Source: Trichothermofontia sp964536415 (GTDB taxonomy: Bacteria > Cyanobacteriota > Cyanobacteriia > B231). Taken from it: 64,000 nt of DNA. The DNA is taken from contig CAZHXN010000005.1 in the NCBI GenBank assembly GCA_964536415.1, positions 1 to 64,000 on the forward strand, in the 5' to 3' direction. How positions within the stretch are numbered: the stretch's first letter is position 1; each line of letters opens with the position of its first letter. Below, in pieces: positions 35,409 through 43,649 of the stretch. The notes beneath the pieces were generated by a model that worked only from the letters and a program-made list of their open reading frames with translations, was not told the DNA's origin and ran no database searches. Made by a program: the position numbers and the translations under genes.

Positions 35409-35434
35409 AAAGTCCGCTTTGGCGGGCTTTCTTT
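35409..35434 (+). terminator. Intrinsic terminator after small protein gene
   Basis: AAAGTCCGC-TTTG-GCGGGCTTT forms a 9-bp stem (one G-T pair) followed by CTTT. It lies about 90 nt after the stop of the EF-hand-like gene and before the antiporter gene. Confidence 0.75.
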
Positions 35435-35539
35435 GTGCTGATCATGAGTCTGCCGATCATCCTTAGTTAACTGGGCAGTTAACTGGGCGATCGACTGGGA
35501 CGATCGGGTATTAACCTTTTCCACTGGTGAACACGCTTC

Positions 35540-36934
35540 ATGGAATTGAACCTAATGATTGACCGTTTATTCCTGTCCCATGCCCCCTGGTTCCTGGCGA
35601 GTGTGGGTGAAGATGCCAATATCGAACTAGCCAGTTTCCTTATGTCCGGGGTACGTGTCCTTCTAATTTTCGGGTTAGCAGTGCTTCTGGCTGAAATCCT
35701 GGCCCGTTTCAAATTACCCTCTATCCTGGGGTGTTTGCTAGCAGGCGTTATCCTGGGGACTTCTGGGTTGCATTGGGTTGTCCCAGGGGGGGCAGCCGCG
35801 AGTCTGAGTCCCGGTTTGGTCAATGCGATCGCGGCCATCTCCCATGCCACCCCTGCCGAGATTATTGAGGACTATGAATCCCGGTTTATCATCATCGAGC
35901 GGATTGGCGGCCTAGGGCTGCTCTGCTTATTATTCCTAACGGGCCTGGAGTCCGATCTCGATGAATTGATCCGCGTGGGGTTCCAGGCCACAACCGTGGC
36001 TGTCGTTGGGGTTATCTTGCCCTTTATCCTGGGGATGCTGGGGTTGATCTACCTGTTCCACGCCCCCGTCATTGTGGCCCTATTTGCCGGAGCCGCACTG
36101 ACCGCAACCAGTATTGGGATTACGGCCAGTGTGCTCAAGGATTTAGGTCAACTCTCCTCTAAAGAAGGCCAAATTATCATTGGGGCTGCCGTTCTAGACG
36201 ATATTTTGGGAATTGTTATCTTAGCCATTGTGGTCGCTCTGGTTAAGGAAGGTAACGTCGAATTCTCCCAGATCGCCTATCTGATTCTGAATGCCATCTT
36301 TTTTGTGGGGGGAGCATTGCTCCTGAGTCGCTACGGCATCCCCTTCTTTAATGCCCTCGCCGAGAAGTTTGAGGTGGAAGGAAGCCCCGTTATGTTAGGC
36401 GTCATGGTTATCTTTGTCATGGCAATGGTAGCTATGGGGCTGCGCCTGGAGTCCGCCTTAGGGGCCTTCGCCGCTGGTCTGGTCATGGGCAGCACCCAGT
36501 TGGCGAAGCAACTTGAAGAAGAAATGAAGCCACTGGTGACCTTATTTGCAACGATTTTCTTTGTCCTGATTGGCGTCGAAATTGATCTGAGCTTGTTTAA
36601 TCCCTTGGAACCCAGCAACTGGCCCGGATTATTGATGGCCACTTTCCTGATTGTGGTTGCGATCGTCGGTAAACTAGCGGCGGGCTTTGCCATCTTCGGT
36701 TCGGACCCGGTCAATCGGCTGGCGATCGGAACGGGCATGGTCCCCAGAGGCGAAGTGGGCCTGATTTTTGTGGGGTTAGGGACAGCAACGGGAGTCCTGG
36801 ACTCAACCACCGATGCCGCCCTGATTTTGATGGTCATTGCCACCACCTTTCTGGCCCCGGTCCTGCTCCGCTTCGTCTTTAGCGATACGTCTGCGCCGGC
36901 GAATCTGAAGGTAAAGCCGGATGCCGGTGGCTAG
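35540..36934 (+). CDS. CPA2-type cation/proton antiporter
   Basis: A 464-aa protein with about 12-13 transmembrane helices, of the monovalent cation:proton antiporter-2 group (Na+/H+ or K+/H+, KefB/NhaS-like). It has FKLPSILGCLLAGVILGTSGL near the N-terminus, the transport core GAALTATSIGITASVLKDLG and the ion-binding Asp-Asp pair in GAAVLDDILGIVIL, then GMVPRGEVGLIFVGLG near the C-terminus. There is no cytoplasmic TrkA domain. Likely in the plasma or thylakoid membrane for ion and pH homeostasis; ion selectivity cannot be told. The next gene follows closely. Confidence 0.88.
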   Translation: MELNLMIDRLFLSHAPWFLASVGEDANIELASFLMSGVRVLLIFGLAVLLAEILARFKLPSILGCLLAGVILGTSGLHWVVPGGAAASLSPGLVNAIAAISHATPAEIIEDYESRFIIIERIGGLGLLCLLFLTGLESDLDELIRVGFQATTVAVVGVILPFILGMLGLIYLFHAPVIVALFAGAALTATSIGITASVLKDLGQLSSKEGQIIIGAAVLDDILGIVILAIVVALVKEGNVEFSQIAYLILNAIFFVGGALLLSRYGIPFFNALAEKFEVEGSPVMLGVMVIFVMAMVAMGLRLESALGAFAAGLVMGSTQLAKQLEEEMKPLVTLFATIFFVLIGVEIDLSLFNPLEPSNWPGLLMATFLIVVAIVGKLAAGFAIFGSDPVNRLAIGTGMVPRGEVGLIFVGLGTATGVLDSTTDAALILMVIATTFLAPVLLRFVFSDTSAPANLKVKPDAGG

Positions 36935-36998
36935 TGGCTGGCGAGATCACTGGCGGATAATAGTAAAGACTCATACTCGCAGATACCGCTATGTCCCT

Positions 36999-37712
36999 AT
37001 GCCGCCGCATGACGATCCCTTAACGGTGCTTGATATCCCGATCCGGGCTGAGGTGGTGGCGATCGATGGCCCCTGTGGCCACTCCACCCACATCATCCTC
37101 AATCCGGCCAATGGCCAAGTCACCCATCTGGTTGTGGATGTGCCCACCGTGGGGACACCAGACCGGGTGGGACCGCGCTTGGTGCCGATCGCCGAGATTG
37201 CCACAACGGGTCCCCAACAAATTCGGCTCCACTGTCGCCGGGAACAGGTAGCCCAATTTCCCCCATTTCTGGAACTGCACTACATCAAGCAAGAGGTTCC
37301 TGATTTCTGTGGCTACGATGCAGAACGGTGTCGCTTCTTGCCCTATGTTCTGCCCAAACGGACAGTCTACAATCCCGTCCACCAGGAATGCATCCCCCCT
37401 GGGGAAATTGCTGTCCAACGCGGTGCCCAGGTAAAAGCCACTGATGGGGATTTGGGGCAGGTGGCGGAATTCCTGCTGGACCCAGCGACCACCTGTGTCA
37501 CCCACCTCGTGGTGCGGGAAGGGCACCTTTGGGGACGGCATGAGTGGACGATCCCGATCACCGCGATCGCCCATACCTACGAAGATCGGGTCTATCTCAA
37601 CTGCGATCGGGCCGCAATCACTGCCTTACCCCCCATTCCTCTCCAACGCACCTACCACCTGCCAAGCCCAACTGCCCCAGATTCAACGACATCTAACCCT
37701 GACAGCCACTAG
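36999..37712 (+). CDS. PRC-barrel-like protein, two repeats
   Basis: About 237 aa from ATG 36999. Two PRC-barrel-like halves are seen: EVVAIDGPCGHSTHIILNPANGQVTHLVVDV and RGAQVKATDGDLGQVAEFLLDPATTCVTHLVVREG, each ending in a PITAI/PIAEI-like strand. Upstream in-frame sequence to 36921 overlaps the antiporter gene and looks unrelated. It follows the antiporter by 64 bp in the same direction and may be co-expressed. It may regulate or scaffold a membrane complex (inference). Confidence 0.7.
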   Translation: MPPHDDPLTVLDIPIRAEVVAIDGPCGHSTHIILNPANGQVTHLVVDVPTVGTPDRVGPRLVPIAEIATTGPQQIRLHCRREQVAQFPPFLELHYIKQEVPDFCGYDAERCRFLPYVLPKRTVYNPVHQECIPPGEIAVQRGAQVKATDGDLGQVAEFLLDPATTCVTHLVVREGHLWGRHEWTIPITAIAHTYEDRVYLNCDRAAITALPPIPLQRTYHLPSPTAPDSTTSNPDSH

Positions 37713-37719
37713 TAACATC

Positions 37720-37910
37720 TGTAGTTTTGGCTTTAGCCAGCAACGACTAAAGTCGTTACTACCAACGTTATGGTTTGTAGTTTTGGCTTTAGCCAGCAAC
37801 GACTAAAGTCGTTACTACCAACGTTATGGTTTGTAGTTCTGGCTTTAGCTAGCAACGACTAAAGTCATTACTACCAACGTTGCCAACGTTGCGAAACTTT
37901 ATGTTTACTG
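37720..37910 (+). repeat. Tandem array of 56-bp palindromic repeat
   Basis: Three direct units start at 37720, 37776 and 37832, each exactly 56 bp. Within a unit, GTAGT...CTTTAG pairs with CTAAAG...ACTAC, and the inner AACGACT-AA-AGTCGTT is a second hairpin. The third unit has a few changes (AGTCATT). The array ends with CAACGTTGCGAAACTTTAT, the same flank as the solo copy at 8377. There is no spacer between units, so it is not a CRISPR. Confidence 0.95.
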
Positions 37911-37960
37911 TCCTAGAGTTAGTTGGGGATGTACGGCTCTGGGCAGGAGTGGCGGAGGAC

Positions 37961-38284
37961 CTAGCGATAGCGATTAAAGGCCGTCACCCGTTCCGCCTCT
38001 TGGAACACCCCTTCCCCCTGGAAGCCTTCTAGCCGGGGTTTAATCTCCACCTTAAGGACATTGGCCGTGTGAATAAAAATGGTTTGATCCAGCAGGTGCA
38101 AGGTCCACCAATCCTCCCGCAGGAAACGCCGCAGATCCTGGCGTAGCTCTTGAGTAGGACTGCCTAACTCAGACACATTGTAGATATTGTAGGTTTCTGT
38201 CTGACCATTCACAAAATGGACAGTCATTTGGAGTACACGCGGCTCTTCCCCGGTGACAACGGTGTCGTACTCTTGGCTTTGCAT
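37961..38284 (-). CDS. Hypothetical conserved-looking protein
   Basis: A 107-aa soluble protein, beta-rich at the start (VLQMTVHFVNGQTETYNIYNVSE) and with a central DLRRFLREDWWTLHLLDQTIFIHTANVLKVEIKP. Composition and codon use match the neighbours and suggest a real gene. I do not recognise the family. It precedes the acylphosphatase gene in the same direction but is separated by an open 70-bp gap. Confidence 0.65.
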   Translation of the reverse strand: MQSQEYDTVVTGEEPRVLQMTVHFVNGQTETYNIYNVSELGSPTQELRQDLRRFLREDWWTLHLLDQTIFIHTANVLKVEIKPRLEGFQGEGVFQEAERVTAFNRYR

Positions 38285-38354
38285 CCGAATTTCCCCTCTG
38301 CGTTGATGGTTGTCTCCATTTTAAGCAGGGCAGTCCCCTACGCCACTGGATCAG

Positions 38355-38702
38355 CTAACGGCGCACCTGGAAGCCCTGGATGGCCGTGGGAGTTTCATAT
38401 TGCACCTGCACCTGGCTAACGATCGCAGCGGGGGGACCCTGATGGCACCAATCAATCATGGCAGCCACCTGGGCCGGACTTCCCTCAAAGCAGGCTTCTA
38501 CTCGACCATCCGCGAGGTTACGCACCCAACCATTGACCCCCCGCTGCTGCGCTTGGGCCTGGGTGGCACCACGATAGAACACCCCCTGCACCTGACCCGA
38601 AATCCAGACATGGGCACAGACACGGGTAGGCGTGTCCGGGCGATTCTCCTGGGGAGACGTGGCGCGATCGGGAGGCGAGGGAGAGGAAGACAGGGCAGCC
38701 AT
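38355..38702 (-). CDS. acyP: Acylphosphatase
   Basis: Hydrolyses carboxyl-phosphate bonds in acyl phosphates. The 115-aa protein has an N-terminal extension of about 25 residues (SSSPSPPDRATSPQ...), then the acylphosphatase domain: VWISGQVQGVFYRGATQAQAQQRGVNGWVRNLADGRVEA with the catalytic Arg (FYR) and Asn (VRN), then CHQGPPAAIVSQVQVQYE. It lies 34 bp downstream of the pmbA-type gene on the same strand. Confidence 0.92.
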   Translation of the reverse strand: MAALSSSPSPPDRATSPQENRPDTPTRVCAHVWISGQVQGVFYRGATQAQAQQRGVNGWVRNLADGRVEACFEGSPAQVAAMIDWCHQGPPAAIVSQVQVQYETPTAIQGFQVRR

Positions 38703-38736
38703 GACTCAACACCACTCACGCAAATGCTATCTGTAT

Positions 38737-40083
38737 TCAGATGCTATCAGTGATGCTGCTAAACCGGAATGCCTGCACCCGCACATCCGGCACCACCATG
38801 CTCCCAAAACGCTGGCTACTGCCGAGGGCGTCGAGATCCCGCAACATATCGGGCAGACTTTGGTTAAAGCGGAGATTTTTGACCGGATAGGCAATCTGGC
38901 CCGCTTCAATCCAGAAGGTGCCATCGCGGGTCATGCCGGTAACTTCGAGGGTACGCGGGTTCACATGCTGTACATACCAAGCGCGACTGATCAAAAGGGT
39001 GCGATCGCTCTGGGCAATCAGATCATCAAGGCTGCGGTCACTCCCGGCCATGACCACCGGGAAGAGGGAACCCGTGGGCTGCCGTCCCTGTTGATTAGCC
39101 CAATAGCGAGAATAGGCAAGGGTTTGGGGCACCCCTGCCTGGATAATGGGCAAAACCGGTTTAGGTAGGCCATCGCGGCCAAAGGGCAGGCTTTGCAGCA
39201 GGGGGTGAGTGGGATCGCGGCGTAGGTCAATCAAGGGGCTGAACAGAGGTTCACCCAAGTAGTTCCCGCTGGCTTGCCCCGTGGCATCGATCCGGGACAT
39301 GAACGATCGCCCCTCATCGGCACTGCGAGCATCTAGGCTCCAGATGACGTAACTGAGTAAGTCGGCAAAGGCGGCTCCAGTCAAAATCACGGGGTAGACT
39401 CCAGGGGCCAAGTCACGCGGTTGCCGCGATCGTGCCGCTTTCTGGATAACCTGTTCGGTCAAAGTCGCGATCGGTAACGCTTCCCAGGCCCAAGCCGTGC
39501 GGTGATCCCAGGCAGACCCATCGTCCATGCGAGCCGTGAGATTAAAACTGGCTTCGGTCCAACAGCCCACGGCCCGGAGTCCCAACGAGTTGCCGATCGC
39601 CAGTAGGGAGGCTTCCGTACTGAAGGTTCCCGCTCCCTCAGCTCCCGCCTGCCGACAGTGATCGCACACTGTCTGAATCACTTGCCCACGGGTAAGCGGC
39701 GACAGAGCCGCCGTCGCCGGATCAAAGGCAGCAGGGCGATCGCCATAGTCTTGGGGGGGAAGGGGCGGCACCCACTCCGGATCAACGGGGGCAATGCGGG
39801 CCAAATCTTCAGAGCGACGCAGGGTTTTGCGCAGGGCATCGAGATCCAGGTCATTGGTAGCGCTGGCGGCACTGCGTTGGCCAAAACTACTGGTCACCGT
39901 CACCTTTAGGTGGGTTCGGCTCAGGTTCTGGCTCATCTGGTTCTCAGAAAACCGGCCGAGGACCTCTTCCCCCACACTAAAGCTAACAAAGGCCGCGTCA
40001 GCAACCGATTCAGCCAGGACCGTATCAATCAACGCTAGCGCCTGGTCTTCGCTCGGTAGAATCGGGGCGTTGGTCAGGGTCAC
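38737..40083 (-). CDS. TldE/PmbA-type metalloprotease subunit
   Basis: A 448-aa member of the TldD/PmbA family, whose TldD-TldE pair cleaves peptides and helps mature or clear small proteins in the cytoplasm. Family features are GLRAVGCWTEASFNL, the LAPGVYPVILTGAAFADLL stretch, RVSFMSRIDATGQA-like sequence, and NPRTLEVTGMTRDGTFWIEAGQI at the C-terminus. No HExxxH metal motif was found, so it is the TldE type; the TldD partner is not here. Its ATG overlaps the stop of the small membrane gene upstream (ATGA at 40083-40080), so the two are coupled. Confidence 0.88.
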   Translation of the reverse strand: MTLTNAPILPSEDQALALIDTVLAESVADAAFVSFSVGEEVLGRFSENQMSQNLSRTHLKVTVTSSFGQRSAASATNDLDLDALRKTLRRSEDLARIAPVDPEWVPPLPPQDYGDRPAAFDPATAALSPLTRGQVIQTVCDHCRQAGAEGAGTFSTEASLLAIGNSLGLRAVGCWTEASFNLTARMDDGSAWDHRTAWAWEALPIATLTEQVIQKAARSRQPRDLAPGVYPVILTGAAFADLLSYVIWSLDARSADEGRSFMSRIDATGQASGNYLGEPLFSPLIDLRRDPTHPLLQSLPFGRDGLPKPVLPIIQAGVPQTLAYSRYWANQQGRQPTGSLFPVVMAGSDRSLDDLIAQSDRTLLISRAWYVQHVNPRTLEVTGMTRDGTFWIEAGQIAYPVKNLRFNQSLPDMLRDLDALGSSQRFGSMVVPDVRVQAFRFSSITDSI

Positions 40084-40430
40084 GTTGCTCTCCGATGGTA
40101 GCGTAGGCAGCGTTGTAAATGAGCAGGCTGGGCGATCGCCCAGCCATTAATCGCCAGACAGACCACCGCTAAGCCACACAGGACAAAGGTAGGGACTTGC
40201 ACAACCCCGATCGTGAACCAACTCAACACATGCAACAACATCAAGCTCGCCCACACGCTGCTGAAGCCAACGGCAGCCCGGACCAGCCACCCCTCGCCGC
40301 GCCAACTCACTAGCCCCAGGATCACGGAACTGGTGAGCAGGTTAGCCGGGACCAGAAAGGCACAAATGCTCAGACAATGGCTACGGGAGAAATCGGCTAG
40401 GGGATGGAAAAGGTGAAACATGGAACCCAA
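40080..40430 (-). CDS. Small membrane protein coupled to TldE
   Basis: A 116-aa protein with three hydrophobic segments (about 19-40, 50-72, 78-100), starting MGSMFHLFHPLADFSRSHCLS. The stop codon overlaps the start of the TldE-type gene by 4 bp. I do not recognise it. Coupling suggests a shared transcript rather than proven functional linkage. Confidence 0.6.
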   Translation of the reverse strand: MGSMFHLFHPLADFSRSHCLSICAFLVPANLLTSSVILGLVSWRGEGWLVRAAVGFSSVWASLMLLHVLSWFTIGVVQVPTFVLCGLAVVCLAINGWAIAQPAHLQRCLRYHRRAT

Positions 40431-41000
40431 CGAACCGCAGTATAAGGCAACAGGCCTGTTATAAGCTTAGGCAATCATTCTAAAGTATACGCTTCAACAA
40501 TGATTAACTTTTTTATCAAATCGTCAGGATTGGGGGGGTGGATTAGCTGCCCCTATTAGCCTGCCCCTATTAGCCTGCCTGTCAGGCTTGAACCCCCCCA
40601 TTGGCTGGGGCCACCTGTTAGGCGATCGTGCCAATCACCGCCCTGGTAGTTCCCTGCCCCACCAAGAACAGTATGATTTCTTTACAATTTTACGATTGCC
40701 GGAATGACCGTGAGTTTGATATTTCTTTGATGGAGGAATATTTGGAAACTCAACAAAAATTCCACTTGTAGCGTTTTTCAATCCCCTGAAGGACACAAGC
40801 ATTCAATAAACAAGGGGCTTAAGCCTCTGGCCTGTCCTGGACTGATGCCAAAAGGGCTGTATCCGTCGAATTCTGCGCCTGATTCCAGGTTAGGGGTCCT
40901 ATTCTTATCGCAATGTAAAATTTCTTAGAGAACTCCTAAATAAGAGTAAAATATGGTTTTCCCAGAAAACGGTAAAGTAAGATACAGTAGTAAATGAAAA
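40431..41000. other. Gene-free region before the riboswitch
   Basis: Holds a TGCCCCTATTAGCC direct repeat (two units at about 40549-40576), the ~100-nt structured repeat copy 3 (40766-40865), an AT-rich stretch at about 40915-40995 that should contain the promoter of the riboswitch transcript, and no convincing protein gene. Confidence 0.6.
40766..40865 (+). repeat. Structured ~100-nt repeat, copy 3
   Basis: A diverged copy (I estimate 60-70% identity by eye) of 6401-6500. GAAGGACACAAGCA is conserved, and the central hairpin is now AGGGGCTTAAGCCTCT: the sequence changed but pairing is kept (one G-T). GTCC-T-GGAC replaces the third hairpin. The end is GGCTGTAT as in copy 2. Confidence 0.75.
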
Positions 41001-41088
41001 CGTTCATCTTTTTCGGACGCTTATCAAGTGGTAAAGCCCAGGTAAAGGGCCGAAGAAGACGGAAGTAGGGACCTGTCCCGAAGGAACG
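41001..41088 (+). promoter_or_regulatory. Glutamine riboswitch (glnA/Downstream-peptide RNA)
   Basis: The aptamer core is complete. P1 is CGTTC (41001-41005) with GAACG (41084-41088). P2 is a 10-bp stem TCTTTTTCGG (41007-41016) with CCGAAGAAGA (41050-41059), one G-U pair. The conserved GACGGAAGTAGG strand follows, P3 is GGGA-CCTG-TCCC (41068-41079), and CGAAGGAACGC closes it. These match the glnA RNA/Downstream-peptide consensus, which binds L-glutamine. It lies 52 nt upstream of the DUF4278 start and so likely controls it by nitrogen status. Whether it turns expression on or off cannot be told. Confidence 0.88.
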
Positions 41089-41140
41089 CGCCTCTATCGA
41101 CGTTAGATATCTAATTTTGCCTGGGAGGCGAAGACAGTTT

Positions 41141-41578
41141 ATGAAACTCACATATCGCGGTGTTAGTTACGAGCCAGCCCCCTCAACCCTCCCGGTGGTT
41201 GAGGAACCTGTTGGAGGCATCTATCGGGGTGCAGTGTGGCGGAGACACCGTCTCCAGCAAGAACCTGCTTTGCAGCCCCCGGTCCAACTCACCTACCGGG
41301 GAGTACCCTACGCGGCCCATCTTTTCCATATGCCAGAACCCGTTGTGGCAGCAGTCGCTCAGCCAGAGGTGCCTCAAGATATCCTGGCCCAAAGTGCATC
41401 TGTGGCCACTTTCCATCTTCCCCGTAAGTCGAAGCGGGAGTTGCTGAGTGAAACCTGGCAACGCCATCGCCAAAATGTGCGCCTCTCGACGGAACATCGC
41501 CTGGAAGTTGCTCGGCAAAAAGGGGATACGCGGTTGGTGCAAATGCTAGAGCAAGAATTGGCACAGTTGGCGTATTAA
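41141..41578 (+). CDS. DUF4278 protein under glutamine riboswitch
   Basis: A 145-aa protein from ATG 41141 with GGGAGG at 41123-41128. It has two DUF4278-type motifs, MKLTYRGVSYE at the start and QLTYRGVPYAA at about residues 44-54, with a short YRG echo in GGIYRGAVWRRHR. The C-terminal third is basic and helical. The function of DUF4278 is unknown. The upstream glutamine riboswitch suggests a role in nitrogen response, in line with the small proteins found behind these RNAs in other cyanobacteria. Confidence 0.8.
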   Translation: MKLTYRGVSYEPAPSTLPVVEEPVGGIYRGAVWRRHRLQQEPALQPPVQLTYRGVPYAAHLFHMPEPVVAAVAQPEVPQDILAQSASVATFHLPRKSKRELLSETWQRHRQNVRLSTEHRLEVARQKGDTRLVQMLEQELAQLAY

Positions 41579-41662
41579 GGCCCCGCGAAGGTTAGCCATA
41601 CAATATCATTGGTATGCTCCTGATGGTTGTATGCTGGGGGGGGACCTGCGGGCGAACCTCAG

Positions 41663-41728
41663 TAGGGGGGGGCGGGTTTGTCCAGATTGTCGGTTGACAG
41701 GTATTATCTGGGGGCAACCCGCCCCTAC
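41663..41728. repeat. GC-rich inverted repeat
   Basis: GTAGGGG...GGGCGGGTT (41663-41678) faces AACCCGCCCCTAC (41716-41728) across a 37-nt loop, apart from a longer G run. The right arm also occurs at 28150-28163 near the smc end. This is a palindromic intergenic repeat of cyanobacterial type, in the 318-bp gap between DUF4278 and pgm. Confidence 0.55.
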
Positions 41729-41896
41729 GTCATGGTGGGTATCCCCGATCGGTACGGGAACGATCCTGATCGATAGGGGTCGATGTCCTGATCTGACCCC
41801 CAAGGGCGGGTTAGCAAAGATGCTTTGTGCCCAGGCAGGATTTAAGGGCAACCTATCCCTTCGGGACGGGGGTTTGGGCGGGATTGCTTGGCCGCA

Positions 41897-43531
41897 TTAG
41901 GTGATCACGGTAGGTTGATCCATACCAGTAAGACTGCGAATCTGGGCCACATCGTCTGCGATCGCAATCAGATCTGCAAGGGCGACTTGGGGATCACGAT
42001 CTTGTTTGCGGGGATCTGGCTCATAGCTTTCCAGGTACAGCCGGAGGGTGGCCCCTTGGGTACCTGTTCCCGATAACCGGAAGACCATCCGTGAACCGTC
42101 GGTAAAACCAAGGCGCACCCCTTGTTGGGTACTGACGCTGCCATCGATCGGGTCGGTGTAGCTAAAATCATCAGCATACTCAACCTGATAGCGACCGAGG
42201 GATTGACCAGCCAGATGGCTGAGCTTGGCCCGCAGATTGGTGATCAGGGTATTAGCCCGATCGCTATCTATGCCTTCGTAATCGTGGCGGGAGTAGTAAT
42301 TGCGTCCATAGGTTTGCCAGTGTTCCCGGACAATGTCTGCTACCGACTGCTGGCGCACGGCCAGGATATTCAACCAGAACAGCACAGCCCAGAGGCCATC
42401 CTTCTCCCGCACATGGTTGGAACCCGTACCAAAACTTTCCTCCCCACACAGGGTGACCTTGCCCGCATCCATCAGGTTGCCAAAGAATTTCCAGCCGGTT
42501 GGGGTTTCGTAGCAGTCCAGTCCGAGTTTAGCGGCGACGTGATCGACAGCTTGGCTGGTGGGCATCGATCGCGCTACCCCGGCGAGTCCCTCGCGATACC
42601 CTGGGACCAGCGTCGCATTGGCGGCCAGGATCGCCAGACTATCACTGGGGGTGACAAAGAAATGATTGCCCAGAATCATGTTGCGATCGCCGTCCCCATC
42701 GGAGGCCGCGCCAAAGGCCGGGGCATTCTCCCCAAACAGGATCTCGACGAGATCATGGGCATAGACCAGGTTGGGGTCGGGGTGACCGCCCCCGAAGTCG
42801 GGCAGGGGGGTACCGTTTTGGACGGTGCCCGCTGGCGCACCCAGACGACGCTCTAAGATGGCATGGGCATAGGGACCCGTGACCGCGTGCATGGCATCAA
42901 AGCACATCCGAAAGTCTGATCCACTGAGCAACTGCTGGATGCGATCGAAATCAAACAATGTTTCCAACAGGGCGGCGTAGTCCTGTACGGAGTCGATCAC
43001 CTCGATAATAGTATTCCCAAGGCGGGATTCTCCCAAGTGATCGAGGTCAATATCAGCAGCATCGAGAATTTTATATTCACGAATTTCCTTACTACGGGCG
43101 TAGATGGCTTCTGTGACCTTCTCCGGTGCGGGTCCGCCATTATCTGTATTGAACTTGACGCCAAAGTCTCCCGTGGGTCCCCCAGGGTTGTGGCTAGCGG
43201 AGAGGATAATACCGCCCACCGTTTTGTATTTACGAATAACGCAGGACGTAGCGGGGGTGGAGAGAATGCCGCCATACCCAACTTTGACCCGTGCAAAGCC
43301 GTTAGCTGCGGCCATCTTCAAGATGATCTGGATGGCTTCCCGGTTGTAGTAGCGTCCGTCGCCGCCCAGAACCAGGGTTTGACCCGCTGGGTTACCGATC
43401 GTATCAAAGATGGATTGGACGAAATTTTCCAGGTAGTGGGGGGTCTGGAAAATGGGAACGGACTTGCGGAGTCCAGAAGTCCCCGGTTTTTGGTCTGGGA
43501 AAGGTTGGGTGGATACGATCCGAATGTCCAT
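41897..43531 (-). CDS. pgm: Phosphoglucomutase
   Basis: Interconverts glucose 1-phosphate and glucose 6-phosphate, linking glycogen and sugar-nucleotide synthesis to central carbon. At 544 aa it is of the alpha-D-phosphohexomutase family, animal/plant PGM1-like class. It has the catalytic serine loop ILSASHNPGGPTGDFGVKFN near residue 132, the metal loop ASDGDGDRNM near residue 280, the sugar loop GEESFGTGSNH and the phosphate-binding RLSGTGTQGATLR near the C-terminus. All are intact. Single gene. Confidence 0.96.
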   Translation of the reverse strand: MDIRIVSTQPFPDQKPGTSGLRKSVPIFQTPHYLENFVQSIFDTIGNPAGQTLVLGGDGRYYNREAIQIILKMAAANGFARVKVGYGGILSTPATSCVIRKYKTVGGIILSASHNPGGPTGDFGVKFNTDNGGPAPEKVTEAIYARSKEIREYKILDAADIDLDHLGESRLGNTIIEVIDSVQDYAALLETLFDFDRIQQLLSGSDFRMCFDAMHAVTGPYAHAILERRLGAPAGTVQNGTPLPDFGGGHPDPNLVYAHDLVEILFGENAPAFGAASDGDGDRNMILGNHFFVTPSDSLAILAANATLVPGYREGLAGVARSMPTSQAVDHVAAKLGLDCYETPTGWKFFGNLMDAGKVTLCGEESFGTGSNHVREKDGLWAVLFWLNILAVRQQSVADIVREHWQTYGRNYYSRHDYEGIDSDRANTLITNLRAKLSHLAGQSLGRYQVEYADDFSYTDPIDGSVSTQQGVRLGFTDGSRMVFRLSGTGTQGATLRLYLESYEPDPRKQDRDPQVALADLIAIADDVAQIRSLTGMDQPTVIT

Positions 43532-43649
43532 GATTTACCAAGTGCGATGTAAGGATAGGGCTACTGAATACCAGAAGCCAGTTCCAGCGCCTATCCTCTA
43601 TTGTCGGACATTGACCTCACTTTCTAACGTGATTCCCACTGCATCGCCT

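Noticed and set aside
37720..37887. Possible CRISPR array
   Set aside because: The 56-bp units are directly adjacent with no unique spacers, and no cas gene is in the window.
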